A stretch of 64,000 nucleotides of DNA from SSF14 sp046331245 (GTDB lineage Bacteria > Actinomycetota > Acidimicrobiia > Acidimicrobiales > Microtrichaceae). The stretch lies in contig JAXLRH010000004.1 in assembly GCA_046331245.1 (NCBI GenBank), positions 124,001 through 188,000 of the forward strand. Reading direction: 5' to 3'. This document shows, in pieces, positions 43,022 through 52,078 of the stretch. The position numbers and the translations under genes are program-made. Numbering within the stretch: position 1 is the stretch's first letter; every line of letters starts with the position of its first letter. Below the pieces are notes generated by a model. That model saw only the letters and a program-made list of their open reading frames with translations, searched no databases and was not told where the DNA came from.

Positions 43022-44563
43022 ATGCACCTCGACCACGAACGTTGCTACCGCATCGTGTCGAGCCGCGACCGGCGGTTCGACGGCTGGTTCGTCACCGCCG
43101 TCCGCACCACCGGCATCTATTGCCGGCCGAGTTGTCCGGCGCGGACGCCGGCGCCCGGCAACGTCACCTTCCATGCGTCGGCGGCCGGCGCCCAGCTCGC
43201 CGGGTACCGCGCCTGCAAGCGTTGCCGGCCCGACGCCTCGCCCGGGTCGCCGGAGTGGAACGTCCGCTCCGACGTGGTGGCGCGGGCGATGCGGATGATC
43301 GCCGACGGGGTAGTGGATCGCGAGGGCGTGCCGACGCTGGCGCGGCGTCTCGGGTACAGCGACCGCCACCTCAACCGCCTCCTCGTCGCCGAGGTGGGTG
43401 CCGGCGCCCTCGCGCTCGCCCGATCGCAGCGGGCGCAGAACGCCCGCGTCCTGATCGAGACCACGTCGATGCCGATGGTCGACGTCGCGTTCGCCGCCGG
43501 GTTCGCGAGCCTCCGCCAGTTCAACGACACGGTGCGCGAGGTCTACGCCGCGAGCCCCACCGAGCTGCGCGCGGCAGGGCGTCCCCGCAACGGCGGCCCG
43601 ACGGCAGCGGCGGCCGGCGCTGCGCTCACGCTCTCGCTCCGCCTGGCCCACCGGGCACCCCTCGCCGCCGCGCCGATGTGGGAGTTCCTGCGTCGCCGCT
43701 GCATCGACGGGGTCGAGTGGACCGACGGTGACGCCTACGTGCGCACGCTGTCGCTCCCCAGAGGTCACGGCGTGGTCTCGTTGACGCCCGACGAGCGCTT
43801 CGTGTCGGCCACGCTCCGTCTCGCCGACGTGCGTGACCTCACGGCCGCCGTGGCTCGCTGCCGGCGCGTGCTCGACCTCGATGCCGACCCGGTCGCGATC
43901 GACGAGCGGCTGGCGGCCGATCCGGCGCTCGCCCCGCTCGTCGCCGAACGCCCCGGCCTGCGCTCGCCCGGCGCGGTCGACGGTTTCGAGATGGTCGTGC
44001 GCGCCGTGCTCGGCCAACAGGTGTCGGTCGCCGGGTCGCTGCGGAGCGCTGCGGCCCTGGTCGCCGAACACGGTCGTGCGCTCGATCTCGCCGTGGTTGG
44101 GACGGGCGCCGATGCCGAGCCCGACGACGAGGGACCCACCCCGCGGCGGCTGTTCCCGACGGCCGAGGTCGTGGCCGCGCTCGACCCGGCCACGTTGCGG
44201 CTCCCGGCGCGCCGGGCCCGGGCCCTCGTCGACGTCGCAGCCGCGGTGGCCGACGGCCGCATCGTGCTCGACCCGGGCGCCGATCGCGACGCGGCCCGTG
44301 CCGCGCTGCTGTCGGTCGGCGGCATCGGGCCGTGGACCGCCGACTACGTCGCGATGCGGGCGCTCGGCGACCCCGACGTGATGCTCGCCGGCGACCTGGT
44401 CGTGCGCCGCCGTGCCGAGTCGATCGGCATCGCTCCCGGCGACCTCCTCGCACATTCCGAACGCTGGGCGCCCTGGCGCACCACCGTCGTCCACCACCTC
44501 TGGGCGTCCCAACCGGACGCGTCGACCTCTCCCGAACCCCGAACCGAACGGACCTCCGCATGA
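43022..44563 (+). CDS. Ada-AlkA fusion: methyl-phosphotriester acceptor/regulator and 3-methyladenine DNA glycosylase
   Basis: A 513-residue repair protein. Residues 1-80 are the Ada zinc domain with C34 (the acceptor position of E. coli Ada Cys38), C38, C65 and C68 in GIYCRPSC and CKRCRPD. An AraC-type helix-turn-helix follows (~85-185: LARRLGYSDRHLNRLL ... VAFAAGFASLRQFNDTVRE). From ~200 comes AlkA: N-terminal domain, then the HhH-GPD motif (SVGGIGPWTADYVAMRALGDPDVML) with catalytic Asp. GATACT lies 6 nt before the ATG and no ribosome site is seen. It is coupled to ogt by ATGA, forming an adaptive-response operon probably auto-regulated by its own Ada part. Confidence 0.95.
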   Translation: MHLDHERCYRIVSSRDRRFDGWFVTAVRTTGIYCRPSCPARTPAPGNVTFHASAAGAQLAGYRACKRCRPDASPGSPEWNVRSDVVARAMRMIADGVVDREGVPTLARRLGYSDRHLNRLLVAEVGAGALALARSQRAQNARVLIETTSMPMVDVAFAAGFASLRQFNDTVREVYAASPTELRAAGRPRNGGPTAAAAGAALTLSLRLAHRAPLAAAPMWEFLRRRCIDGVEWTDGDAYVRTLSLPRGHGVVSLTPDERFVSATLRLADVRDLTAAVARCRRVLDLDADPVAIDERLAADPALAPLVAERPGLRSPGAVDGFEMVVRAVLGQQVSVAGSLRSAAALVAEHGRALDLAVVGTGADAEPDDEGPTPRRLFPTAEVVAALDPATLRLPARRARALVDVAAAVADGRIVLDPGADRDAARAALLSVGGIGPWTADYVAMRALGDPDVMLAGDLVVRRRAESIGIAPGDLLAHSERWAPWRTTVVHHLWASQPDASTSPEPRTERTSA

Positions 44564-45081
44564 CCACCACCGTCACCCGCCGAACCCATCCGAGCCCACT
44601 GGGCACGCTCACCCTCGTCGCCTCCGACGCCGGCCTCCGCGCCGTGCTCTTCCCCGAGGAGCGGCCCGGTCGGGTCGTGATCGTCGAAGCCGATGCCGAG
44701 AGCGAGGCGGCTCCCGAGGGGCGGCTCGAGCTGCTCGAGCGGACGGCCCGTCAGCTCGACGAGTACTTCGCCGGCGATCGCCACGAGTTCGACCTCGAGC
44801 TCGACCCGGTCGGCACCCCGTTCCAGCTGCGGGCATGGGAGGCGCTCCGACGGATCCCGTACGGCGCCACCGGCACCTACGGCGAACAGGCGGTGCGCAT
44901 GGGGTCGCCGTCGGCCGTGCGCGCCGTGGGCGCCGCGAACGGACGCAACCCGATCTCGATCATCGTGCCCTGCCACCGCGTCGTCGGCGCCGACGGCACG
45001 CTCACCGGATACGCCGGGGGCATGGATGCGAAGCGCTTCCTGCTCGACCTCGAGGCGGGCGAGCGCCGGCTGTTCGGCTGA
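44560..45081 (+). CDS. ogt: Methylated-DNA--protein-cysteine methyltransferase
   Basis: A 173-residue repair protein that removes O6-methyl groups from guanine by transfer to its own cysteine. The acceptor is the Cys in SIIVPCHRVVGADG (~residue 138), preceded by the RAWEALRRIPYGATGTYGEQA helix-turn-helix and the RAVGAANGRNP arginine-finger block; all family landmarks are intact. It overlaps the Ada-AlkA stop by 4 bp and supplies the O6 activity that the upstream fusion lacks. Confidence 0.96.
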   Translation: MTTTVTRRTHPSPLGTLTLVASDAGLRAVLFPEERPGRVVIVEADAESEAAPEGRLELLERTARQLDEYFAGDRHEFDLELDPVGTPFQLRAWEALRRIPYGATGTYGEQAVRMGSPSAVRAVGAANGRNPISIIVPCHRVVGADGTLTGYAGGMDAKRFLLDLEAGERRLFG

Positions 45082-45093
45082 CGCCGGGCCGCG

Positions 45094-46692
45094 TCAGCTC
45101 TTGGTCGTGGAGTCGGCCTCGACGACGTCGGGGCGGCGGGCCCGGCGACGGACCGGCGCCGTTGTCACGGCCAGCACCCGGCTGCGGTCGGTCGGGAGGT
45201 TCTCCGCCACCTCGCCGAGGATCTCCTGATCCTGGTCGAGCAGCGGGACGGCGAGCACGATCACGTCGGCTGCCTTGCTCGCGAAGAGCGTGAGCGCGCT
45301 GCCCATGAGCGGCCCGCCGTCGAACAGCACGATCTGGCCACGGTCACGCGCCACCTCGAGGATTGGCCCGATGGCATCGCGGCGGAGGGCCTCGCGACGC
45401 TCGATCTTGCCGACACCGAGCACCTCGACCTTGGGCAGGCCGGTCTCGGTGAAGTAGTTCACCGGCTTGGAGGGCTTCTTCACCTCGGCGGCGAGCACGG
45501 CGCTGATGCCGGCGGACGGGCTGGCGTCGAAGATCTCCGAGACCGTCTGGGTGCGGAGGTCGCCGTCGACGATGACCACCGAGTAGCCCGAGCGGGACAG
45601 GCGGCGGGCGAGGGCGAGCGTGAGCGTCGTCGTGCCGGCCGAGGGCTGGGTGCCGACGACGGCGATCGTGAGCGCGTGGTCGATCTCGGGATCGGCCATG
45701 GCCTCGGCGCGCACGCTGAGGCGTTCGAGCATCTCCCTCGCCTCGGGCGGGGTGGTGGTGAGCGCGGCGAGCGGCTTGTCGAGCAGCGCCCGGTTGCGGG
45801 GGAACGAGCCGACCACGGTGGTGCCGAGCATCTGCGCCACCGACGTCTCGTCCAGCACCTTCGACGACAGCTGTGCGAGCACCAGCGCGACGGCCACGCC
45901 GGCGAGGCCGCCGAGCACGGTGCCGCCGACGAGGATCAGCTTGCCCGGCGTGCCCTTTGGCGACGACGGCGTGACCGCCTGCTCGATGATCGTGTTCGGC
46001 GACTGGTTCTGTGCGCCGAGCTCGATGTCGCTCTTCGCGGCCATGATCCGGTCGTACTCGGCGCTCAGCGCGTCACGCGCCTGCACCTCCTTGCCGGCCA
46101 CGTCGGAGGCCTGGGGCACGAACCCGTTGCCCTGCGGCGTGTTGCGTGCGGACTCGATGTAGGGGGCCATCTTGGCGGCGATGGCGGCGGTGGCCGCGTC
46201 GAGCTTGGCCTGCACGTCGAGCAGGCGGGCGTTGAGCACGTTGATCTCGGGCTGGCGGGCCTGCACGAGACGCGACGAGGCGTCGGTGATGTAGACGTTC
46301 GCGACGGCGTTGGCGATGGCCGACGCCGACTTCGCGTTCCCGGACGTGGCGGTGATGTGGATGATGTCGGTCGACGGCTCCTGCTCCACGTCGATCGCGT
46401 CGGCGATGTCGGCCGCCGACAGCTTCCCGCCGAGCTTCTTGGCCGCCTTGGCGAGCGTGTCGGTGCTCGTGACCACCGAGATCTGGCTCACGACATAGCG
46501 GTCGGGCTGGTTGGCGGCGCTGATCGCGCCGGCGCCCGAGGTGGGCGAGGCGATCCCGATGGACGCCGTCGCCTCGTAGGAATCGGTCGAGTTCATGATG
46601 CTGAACACGCCGGGGAGCGCGCCGAGCAGTGCGCACAGCACCACGAACCGGATCCGTCGCTGGACGGCGGCGAGGATGAAGGACCACTCCAC
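45094..46692 (-). CDS. Wzz/BY-kinase-like polysaccharide chain-length protein, degenerate P-loop
   Basis: A 532-residue inner-membrane protein. An N-terminal TM (RFVVLCALLGALPGVFSIM), a Wzz-type external helical domain (~35-250) and a second TM (LILVGGTVLGGLAGVAVALVLA) precede a cytoplasmic MinD/BY-kinase-like domain. Walker A' is VVIVDGDLRT and Walker B is QIVLFDGGPL, but the P-loop reads TQPSAGTTTLTL with Thr in place of the essential Lys, and the C-terminal tail has no tyrosine cluster. It may therefore regulate export without kinase activity. GTG start with GAAAGG at 8 nt. It lies downstream of the GT2 and WecG genes. Confidence 0.87.
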   Translation of the reverse strand: MEWSFILAAVQRRIRFVVLCALLGALPGVFSIMNSTDSYEATASIGIASPTSGAGAISAANQPDRYVVSQISVVTSTDTLAKAAKKLGGKLSAADIADAIDVEQEPSTDIIHITATSGNAKSASAIANAVANVYITDASSRLVQARQPEINVLNARLLDVQAKLDAATAAIAAKMAPYIESARNTPQGNGFVPQASDVAGKEVQARDALSAEYDRIMAAKSDIELGAQNQSPNTIIEQAVTPSSPKGTPGKLILVGGTVLGGLAGVAVALVLAQLSSKVLDETSVAQMLGTTVVGSFPRNRALLDKPLAALTTTPPEAREMLERLSVRAEAMADPEIDHALTIAVVGTQPSAGTTTLTLALARRLSRSGYSVVIVDGDLRTQTVSEIFDASPSAGISAVLAAEVKKPSKPVNYFTETGLPKVEVLGVGKIERREALRRDAIGPILEVARDRGQIVLFDGGPLMGSALTLFASKAADVIVLAVPLLDQDQEILGEVAENLPTDRSRVLAVTTAPVRRRARRPDVVEADSTTKS

Positions 46693-46744
46693 GCGATGTG
46701 CCTTTCGGACTGCGGAGCGGTCACGGGACGCTCCGGGGGGTTCA

Positions 46745-47662
46745 CTATCTTGCGGGTTGGGCTGCGTCCCGTCGAGTCAGCAACCGTGCCCGTTCCTGCA
46801 CCAGGCCGCGGACGCGACCGGATGCAATGGCTCCGCGTCGCAGTATGTGGATGAGGGAGCGCTGTGTCACGCGTTGTTTGTTGGCTGCGAGCAGCCCGGG
46901 CCGGTGCCCGCCCTCGCCGTCGGGCCCGCCCCTGCCGGGGAGACCCTGGCGGACGATCACCTCGGACATGCCGATGCCGTACATGTGGTGCTGGCGCACC
47001 ATCGTCCAGAGGCCGGGACGATGGCGGTAGTGCACGACGGCGTCGGGGGCGTACGCGAGCTCGATGCCGGCGTCGGCGAGGGCCCATCCGAAGGCGATGT
47101 CCTCGCAGCGGGTGAGGCCCTCGGTGAACCCGCCGACGGCGTCGAACGCCGAGCGGCGCGCCGCCATGTTGGCCGACACGGGGTAGGCGTGGCCGAGGTA
47201 GGCCGGGAGCTCGCCGGGGGTGGCCGGCGGGCGCCAGCGTTCCTGACCGGCGGGGGAGAGCCGCCGCTCGTCGAGGAAGCCGCCGACCACCTCGTGGCGA
47301 CCGAGCTCGTCGACGAGCGCCGACAGCCAGTTCGGTTCGACGATGTCGTCGGCGTCGCAGAAGGCGAGCAGCGGAGCATGCGCCGCACGCGCTCCGACGT
47401 TGCGGGCGTGCGCCGCGCTGCGCTCCGTCGACGAGTCGACGACGCGCAGGGTGGCGAGCGGATGGAGGGGCGGGTCGGCGACGGCGGGATCGTGCACGAG
47501 GCCGGCCTGGTTCATGGACAGGATCAGCTCGAACGGACGGTCGAAGTCCTGCGCGGCGAGCGCGCAAAGCTGCTCGGGCAGGAACTCGTCGATGCCGCCG
47601 ATCGGGATGACGACCGAGACGGCGGGCGTCGCCTCACCGGTGGTCGTGTCGTCGGCGGTCAT
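46745..47662 (-). CDS. Family 2 glycosyltransferase
   Basis: A 305-residue cytoplasmic/peripheral GT-A enzyme. VSVVIPIGGIDEFLPEQLCALAAQDF is the nucleotide-sugar fold start, FCDADDIVEPNW the metal-binding DxD region, and GFTEGLTRCEDIAFGWALADAG the acceptor/base region. It probably adds one sugar during assembly of the surface glycan. The start overlaps the stop of the WecG-type gene (ATGA). Donor and acceptor are unknown. Confidence 0.91.
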   Translation of the reverse strand: MTADDTTTGEATPAVSVVIPIGGIDEFLPEQLCALAAQDFDRPFELILSMNQAGLVHDPAVADPPLHPLATLRVVDSSTERSAAHARNVGARAAHAPLLAFCDADDIVEPNWLSALVDELGRHEVVGGFLDERRLSPAGQERWRPPATPGELPAYLGHAYPVSANMAARRSAFDAVGGFTEGLTRCEDIAFGWALADAGIELAYAPDAVVHYRHRPGLWTMVRQHHMYGIGMSEVIVRQGLPGRGGPDGEGGHRPGLLAANKQRVTQRSLIHILRRGAIASGRVRGLVQERARLLTRRDAAQPAR

Positions 47663-48468
47663 GCGGCGCGGCGGCGCGCCCGGTACTCGCGGGCGACGAG
47701 CAGGAGGAAGCCGCTGTCGCGGATGAAGTAGCGGAAGAACAGCCGCCGCGGCTCCTGCGCGAAGCGGTACAGCCACTCCGCCGAGCAGCGCTGCACCCAC
47801 TTGGGCGCACGCTTGCGGATGCCGAGGTACATCTCGGCCGACCCGCCCAGGCAGAGCACGAACGGGAGGGCGAACGACGCGGCGCCGAGCTGATCGAAGA
47901 TCTCCTCGGCGATCAGCGAGTCCTTCGGGTGGCCGAGGCTCAGGATCACGACCTCGGCCCGCGCCTCGGTGATCTCGGCCACGCAACGCGTCGCGAGCTC
48001 GACGATCTCGGCGTGGGAGCCGGCGTCCACGAGTGGTGCGACGAGGGCCCGTGCCCCCGGGTGCGACCGCTCGAGACCGGTGGCGACCGCGGCGCTCGGC
48101 GCCAGGACGAACACCGGTGTGGAGGTGGCGACGAGGCGTGGCCACAGCTCGGCGAACAGGTCCGAGCCCGTGAGCCGGTAGCGCAGGCGGGCACCGAGGA
48201 GGCGGCTGGCCCACACGATGGGCTGCCCGTCGGGCAGCACGCACCAGGCTCGTCCGTACAGGTGGCGCACCCCGTCGTCGGGGTCGTTGACCACCTGGAG
48301 GAGCAGATCGGTGTTCGGCGTGACGACGAGCGGCAGGGCTCCGACGTCCTCGGCGTGCCCGGCGAGCACGCGATCCGCGACCGGGACGATGGACGTGTCG
48401 TCGACGAAGCGGAGGCCGAACAACTCGACGCGGGTCAACCCGTCCACGTGCGAAGTCGCCCGGTTCAT
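47659..48468 (-). CDS. WecG/TagA/CpsF-family glycosyltransferase (first copy)
   Basis: A 269-residue GT26 enzyme that would transfer the second sugar to an undecaprenyl-linked carrier. The motifs TPNTDLLLQ, LPDGQPIVWASRLLG, RLTGSDLFAELW and VILSLGHPKDSLIAEEIFDQLGA and the C-terminal RCSAEWLYRFAQEPRRLFFRYF follow the family. It is the first gene of the WecG-GT2-Wzz operon. GGAGG abuts the ATG and cannot act as a normal ribosome site; a promoter ending 8 nt upstream makes a leaderless transcript likely. Confidence 0.93.
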   Translation of the reverse strand: MNRATSHVDGLTRVELFGLRFVDDTSIVPVADRVLAGHAEDVGALPLVVTPNTDLLLQVVNDPDDGVRHLYGRAWCVLPDGQPIVWASRLLGARLRYRLTGSDLFAELWPRLVATSTPVFVLAPSAAVATGLERSHPGARALVAPLVDAGSHAEIVELATRCVAEITEARAEVVILSLGHPKDSLIAEEIFDQLGAASFALPFVLCLGGSAEMYLGIRKRAPKWVQRCSAEWLYRFAQEPRRLFFRYFIRDSGFLLLVAREYRARRRAA

Positions 48469-48476
48469 CCTCCGGA

Positions 48477-48505
48477 AGCGTACAGACCGAACGTGGTTCT
48501 CCCAA
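48477..48505 (-). promoter_or_regulatory. Promoter of the WecG-GT2-Wzz operon
   Basis: TTGGGA and TACGCT on the minus strand are separated by exactly 17 nt; the -10 box ends 8 nt before the ATG, so the mRNA would be leaderless. Confidence 0.55.
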
Positions 48506-48554
48506 CCGGCCGGGGCGGTCCTCCGACACCTCTCTCCGACGCCCCAGGAGGTCA

Positions 48555-48583
48555 TTGCGTTCGCGGGGACCCTCGGTCAACAT
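48555..48583 (+). promoter_or_regulatory. Candidate promoter of the Gfo/Idh-epimerase-GT4 operon
   Basis: TTGCGT and CAACAT with 17-nt spacing, giving a ~16-nt leader that contains GGAG before the ATG. It is divergent from the WecG promoter. Confidence 0.35.
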
Positions 48584-48605
48584 GACCGGCGATCGAGTGG
48601 AGTGA

Positions 48606-49727
48606 ATGAACATGATGGAACCCGAACGAGCCCTGCGCGCCGGGGTCGTGGGAACCGGAGGCATCTCGAAGGAACACCTCGCGTTCCTCGCCGCGTCGCC
48701 CCGGGCAGAACTGGTCGGAGTGTGTGACGTGTCGCCGGCGGCGGTGGCGCACGCTGCGGAGACCTACGGCACGACGGCGTACGCGTCGGTGGCGGCCATG
48801 CTCGAGGGTGCGTCGCCCGACGTGGTCCACGTGCTGACGCCGCCGACCACCCACATCGCGATCGCCGAGCAGTGCCTGGCAGCGGGCGCCCACGTCGTGT
48901 GCGAGAAGCCGATCACGCTCGACGCCCCGTCGCTCGAGGGGCTGCTCGCCACCGCCGAGCGGGCGGGCCGGCGCATCGTCGAGAACCACAACTACCGGTT
49001 CAACCCCGAGGTCGTGCACATCGACGGCCTCGTGGCCGCCGGCACGCTGGGGCGGGTCGCGGAGGTCGAGATCCGCATGGGTCTCCCGGTGAACGATCCC
49101 GGTGGTCGCTTCGGCGACCCGAACCTGCCGAGCCCCATCCACCTGCTCCCGGCCGGCGTGATCCACGACTTCATCACGCACCTCGTCTACCTGCTCGGCC
49201 ACTTCGCACCCGGCGTCGAGTGGTCCACCGTCGACAGCCGGTGGAACGCGCACGGCGGGGTCGCTCACGTCGCCGTCGACGACCTGGATTCGATCCTCGT
49301 CGGCGCCGACCCGTCCGGTGAGGCGGTGCACGGTCGCATCCGGTTCTCCGCCCAGCTGGCGCCGGACTGCTTCGAGATCACCGTCCGCGGCACCGAGGGG
49401 TACGCGCAGGTCGAGATCTTCTCCGGTCGGATCACCGAGGTCGTGCCCCGCCCGGTCGGCAAGCAGCTCACCTCGATCGCGAACATGATGATCGGCGGCG
49501 TGTCGCTGTTCGCCGCCGGGCCTCGCTCGCTGAAGCGCAAGATCATGCAGCAGGGCCCGTACGTCGGGCTGGCGAACTTCCTCGACCTCACGTACGCGGC
49601 GCTGGCGTCGGGCGCCGAGCCGCCCGTCACGGCCGCGGACATGCTGACCACCAGCCGGCTCATCGACCGCCTCGTCGCCGGTCGCTCGCGGTCCGACGCG
49701 CCGACCGGGGAGCAGGTGTCGTCATGA
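48606..49727 (+). CDS. Gfo/Idh/MocA-family oxidoreductase
   Basis: A 373-residue NAD(P)-dependent enzyme. The Rossmann start RAGVVGTGGISKEHLAFLAA, CEKPITLDAPSLEGLL with the conserved EKP lysine, and ENHNYRFNPEVVHI are the family blocks; HDFITHLVYLLGHF supplies the C-terminal sugar-domain histidines. Members oxidise or epimerise sugars and nucleotide sugars. Three ATGs cluster at the start; the first was kept. It heads an operon with an epimerase and a GT4, consistent with making and adding a modified sugar to the surface glycan. Confidence 0.92.
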   Translation: MNMMEPERALRAGVVGTGGISKEHLAFLAASPRAELVGVCDVSPAAVAHAAETYGTTAYASVAAMLEGASPDVVHVLTPPTTHIAIAEQCLAAGAHVVCEKPITLDAPSLEGLLATAERAGRRIVENHNYRFNPEVVHIDGLVAAGTLGRVAEVEIRMGLPVNDPGGRFGDPNLPSPIHLLPAGVIHDFITHLVYLLGHFAPGVEWSTVDSRWNAHGGVAHVAVDDLDSILVGADPSGEAVHGRIRFSAQLAPDCFEITVRGTEGYAQVEIFSGRITEVVPRPVGKQLTSIANMMIGGVSLFAAGPRSLKRKIMQQGPYVGLANFLDLTYAALASGAEPPVTAADMLTTSRLIDRLVAGRSRSDAPTGEQVSS

Positions 49728-50740
49728 GGGTCCTCGTCACCGGTGCCACCGGGTTCGTCGGCACGTCGGTCGTGGCCGAGGCGCTGCATGCCGGCCACGA
49801 CGTCACCGCCGTGGTGCGGCCGGCGTCGTCGTCCCGCGCGTTCGGCGGGTTCGCCGACCACCCCCGCCTGCGGTTGGCCCGCGTCGACCTGCGCGACCGC
49901 GCCGGGTTGGCGGGCTGCTTCGACGACGTCGACGCGGTCATCCATCTCGCCGCCGCCAAGTCCGGCGACTTCGCCACGCAGTTCGCCGGCACGGTGCTCA
50001 GCACGGAGAACCTGCTGGCGGCGTTGGTCGGCTCGCCGGTCCGCCGCCTCGTCGCCGTCAGCACCTTCTCCGTGTACGACTACTCGAACCTCCCGGCCGG
50101 CTCGGTGATCGACGAGCAGACCCCCATCGACCTGCACCCGCAGAAGCGTGACGAGTACGCGCAGACCAAGCTCATCCAGGAGCGCCTGTACCGCGAGGAG
50201 ATGGCCCGACGCGAGGTCGTCATCCTCCGTCCCGGCATGATCTACGGACGCGACAACCTCTGGCACGCGCTGCTCGGCGCCGAGCTCGGACCCTTGTTCC
50301 TCCGCATCGGCAGCCGCGCCACGCTGCCCATGACGTACGTCGAGAACTGCGCCGAGGCCATCGTCGCCGCGGTGGACGCCGAGGGCGTCGCCGGCCTCAC
50401 GCTCAACATCGTCGACGACCCGCTGCCGACGCAGGCCGAGTTCGTGGCCGCGCTCGGCAAGCAGATGGAGCTGCCGTCGTCGATCCCGGTGCCGTGGCCG
50501 GTGATGAAGGCCGGCGCCCACCTCGTCTCGGCGGTCAACGACCGGTTCCTCGGCGGGCGGGCGAAGTTCCCGGGCATCGTCGTGCCCGAGAAGCTCGACG
50601 GCCGGTTCAAGCCGTTCGGGTACACCAACGCGGCGGCCCGGCGGGCCCTCGGTTGGGCGCCGCGCTTCGGGCTCGACGAGGCGATCACCCGCAGCCTCGG
50701 CGATGTCGACGTGGCGGCGGAACGGGCGAACGCCTCGTGA
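49724..50740 (+). CDS. NAD-dependent sugar epimerase/dehydratase (extended SDR)
   Basis: A 338-residue enzyme. VLVTGATGFVGTSVV is the coenzyme loop, VIHLAAAKSGD the strand-4 block, Ser in AVSTFSVYDY and YAQTK the catalytic Ser-Tyr-Lys, and RPGMIYGRDN the substrate-region motif of NDP-sugar epimerases and 3-beta-HSD-like enzymes. It overlaps both neighbours by 4 bp. A nucleotide-sugar substrate is inferred from context. Confidence 0.92.
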   Translation: MRVLVTGATGFVGTSVVAEALHAGHDVTAVVRPASSSRAFGGFADHPRLRLARVDLRDRAGLAGCFDDVDAVIHLAAAKSGDFATQFAGTVLSTENLLAALVGSPVRRLVAVSTFSVYDYSNLPAGSVIDEQTPIDLHPQKRDEYAQTKLIQERLYREEMARREVVILRPGMIYGRDNLWHALLGAELGPLFLRIGSRATLPMTYVENCAEAIVAAVDAEGVAGLTLNIVDDPLPTQAEFVAALGKQMELPSSIPVPWPVMKAGAHLVSAVNDRFLGGRAKFPGIVVPEKLDGRFKPFGYTNAAARRALGWAPRFGLDEAITRSLGDVDVAAERANAS

Positions 50741-52032
50741 CGTCGGGCCAGTCGGGCCGGTCGGCACGGCGGACCGTCGCGTACCTCACCGGCGAGTACC
50801 CCCGTGCGACCGACACGTTCATCCAGCGCGAGATCGCGGCGGTGGAGGAGTGCGGCGTCGCCGTGGAGCGGTTCGCGGTGCGGCGGCCGGGCGACGAGCA
50901 CATGGTGGGCGACCAGCAGCGCGCCGAGCGCGACCGAACCACCTATCTGCTCGAACGGCCGCGTCCGGAGTACGCCCGTGCGCTCGCGACGGCGTTCGCC
51001 GCGTCGCCGCGCCGGTTCCTCTCGGCCGCTCGGCTGGCGGTGCGCACCCGGCGCCTCGGTCCGCAGGGCGCGTTCCGCCAGGTCGCGTACTTCGTGGAGG
51101 CCGCCGTGCTCGCCGACCTGATGCGTCGGCGCTCCGTCGACCACCTCCACAACCACTTCGCCGATTCGAGCTGCACCGTCGCGATGTTGGCGGCCGCGCT
51201 GGGCGGCACCACCTACAGCTTCACGCTGCACGGCCCGGCCATCTTCTTCGAGCCCCACGAGTGGCAGCTGGGGGAGAAGATCCAGCGTGCCGCGTTCTGC
51301 GCGGCCATCAGCTCGTTCGCCCGCTCGCAGGCGAGCCTCTTCTGCGAGCCGGAGGACTGGGACCGCATCCGCATCGTCCACTGCGGCGTGAGCGACTCCG
51401 AGGCCGACACCGCCGTCGCCGACCGTGCGAGCGACGCCTCGGCGCCGGTCGAGCTGCTGTTCGTCGGGCGGCTCGATCCCGTCAAGGGCGTGCTGGTGCT
51501 GTTCGACGCGGTCACCGAGCTCGTCGCGGCAGGCCACGACGTCCGCCTCACGCTGGTCGGCGACGGGCCGCAGCGCCCCGAGCTCGAACGGCGAACGGCC
51601 GAGCTCGGCCTCGTCGACGCGGTGCGGTTCGCCGGCTACCGGTCGCAGCCCGAGGTGCAGGCCCACCTCGCGGCGTCCGACGTGTTCGTGCTGCCGAGCT
51701 TCGCCGAGGGTGTGCCGGTGTCGCTCATGGAGGCGATGGATCGCCGGCTGCCGGTCGTGGCGACGAACGTGGGTGGCGTCACCGAGCTCGTGCACGACGG
51801 GGTCGACGGCCTCGTCGTGGCGCCCGGCGACGTGACCGCGCTGCGTGACGCGCTGGCCTCGCTGGTGGTCGACCCGGATCGGCGCCGTGCGCTCGGCGAC
51901 GCGGGGCGGTCCACCGTGCGCGCCGACTTCGACTCGCTCACGGAGGCGCGACGCCTCGTGACGCTCTTCGCCGATCCTGCGCTCCCGTCGCCGGACTCGG
52001 TGCGACCGGCTCCGGCCGATCTGCCGCGTTGA
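50737..52032 (+). CDS. Family 4 glycosyltransferase
   Basis: A 431-residue GT-B retaining enzyme. VAYLTGEYPRATDTFIQREI opens the acceptor domain, LHNHFADSS and SFTLHGPAIF follow, and the donor domain has LLFVGRLDPVKGV and the EX7E motif in PSFAEGVPVSLMEAMDRRLPVVAT. The GTG start overlaps the epimerase stop. It probably uses the sugar made by the preceding two enzymes. Confidence 0.94.
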   Translation: MTSGQSGRSARRTVAYLTGEYPRATDTFIQREIAAVEECGVAVERFAVRRPGDEHMVGDQQRAERDRTTYLLERPRPEYARALATAFAASPRRFLSAARLAVRTRRLGPQGAFRQVAYFVEAAVLADLMRRRSVDHLHNHFADSSCTVAMLAAALGGTTYSFTLHGPAIFFEPHEWQLGEKIQRAAFCAAISSFARSQASLFCEPEDWDRIRIVHCGVSDSEADTAVADRASDASAPVELLFVGRLDPVKGVLVLFDAVTELVAAGHDVRLTLVGDGPQRPELERRTAELGLVDAVRFAGYRSQPEVQAHLAASDVFVLPSFAEGVPVSLMEAMDRRLPVVATNVGGVTELVHDGVDGLVVAPGDVTALRDALASLVVDPDRRRALGDAGRSTVRADFDSLTEARRLVTLFADPALPSPDSVRPAPADLPR

Positions 52033-52033
52033 C

Positions 52034-52039
52034 TACGAT
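52034..52039 (+). promoter_or_regulatory. Candidate -10 box for the threonine-rich secreted protein
   Basis: TACGAT begins 1 nt after the GT4 stop codon and would give a ~33-nt leader with GGGAGG 8 nt before the ATG. Confidence 0.35.
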
Positions 52040-52078
52040 CCTCGGCACGTCCCCGCACGGTTCCGGGAGGAACTCCAC

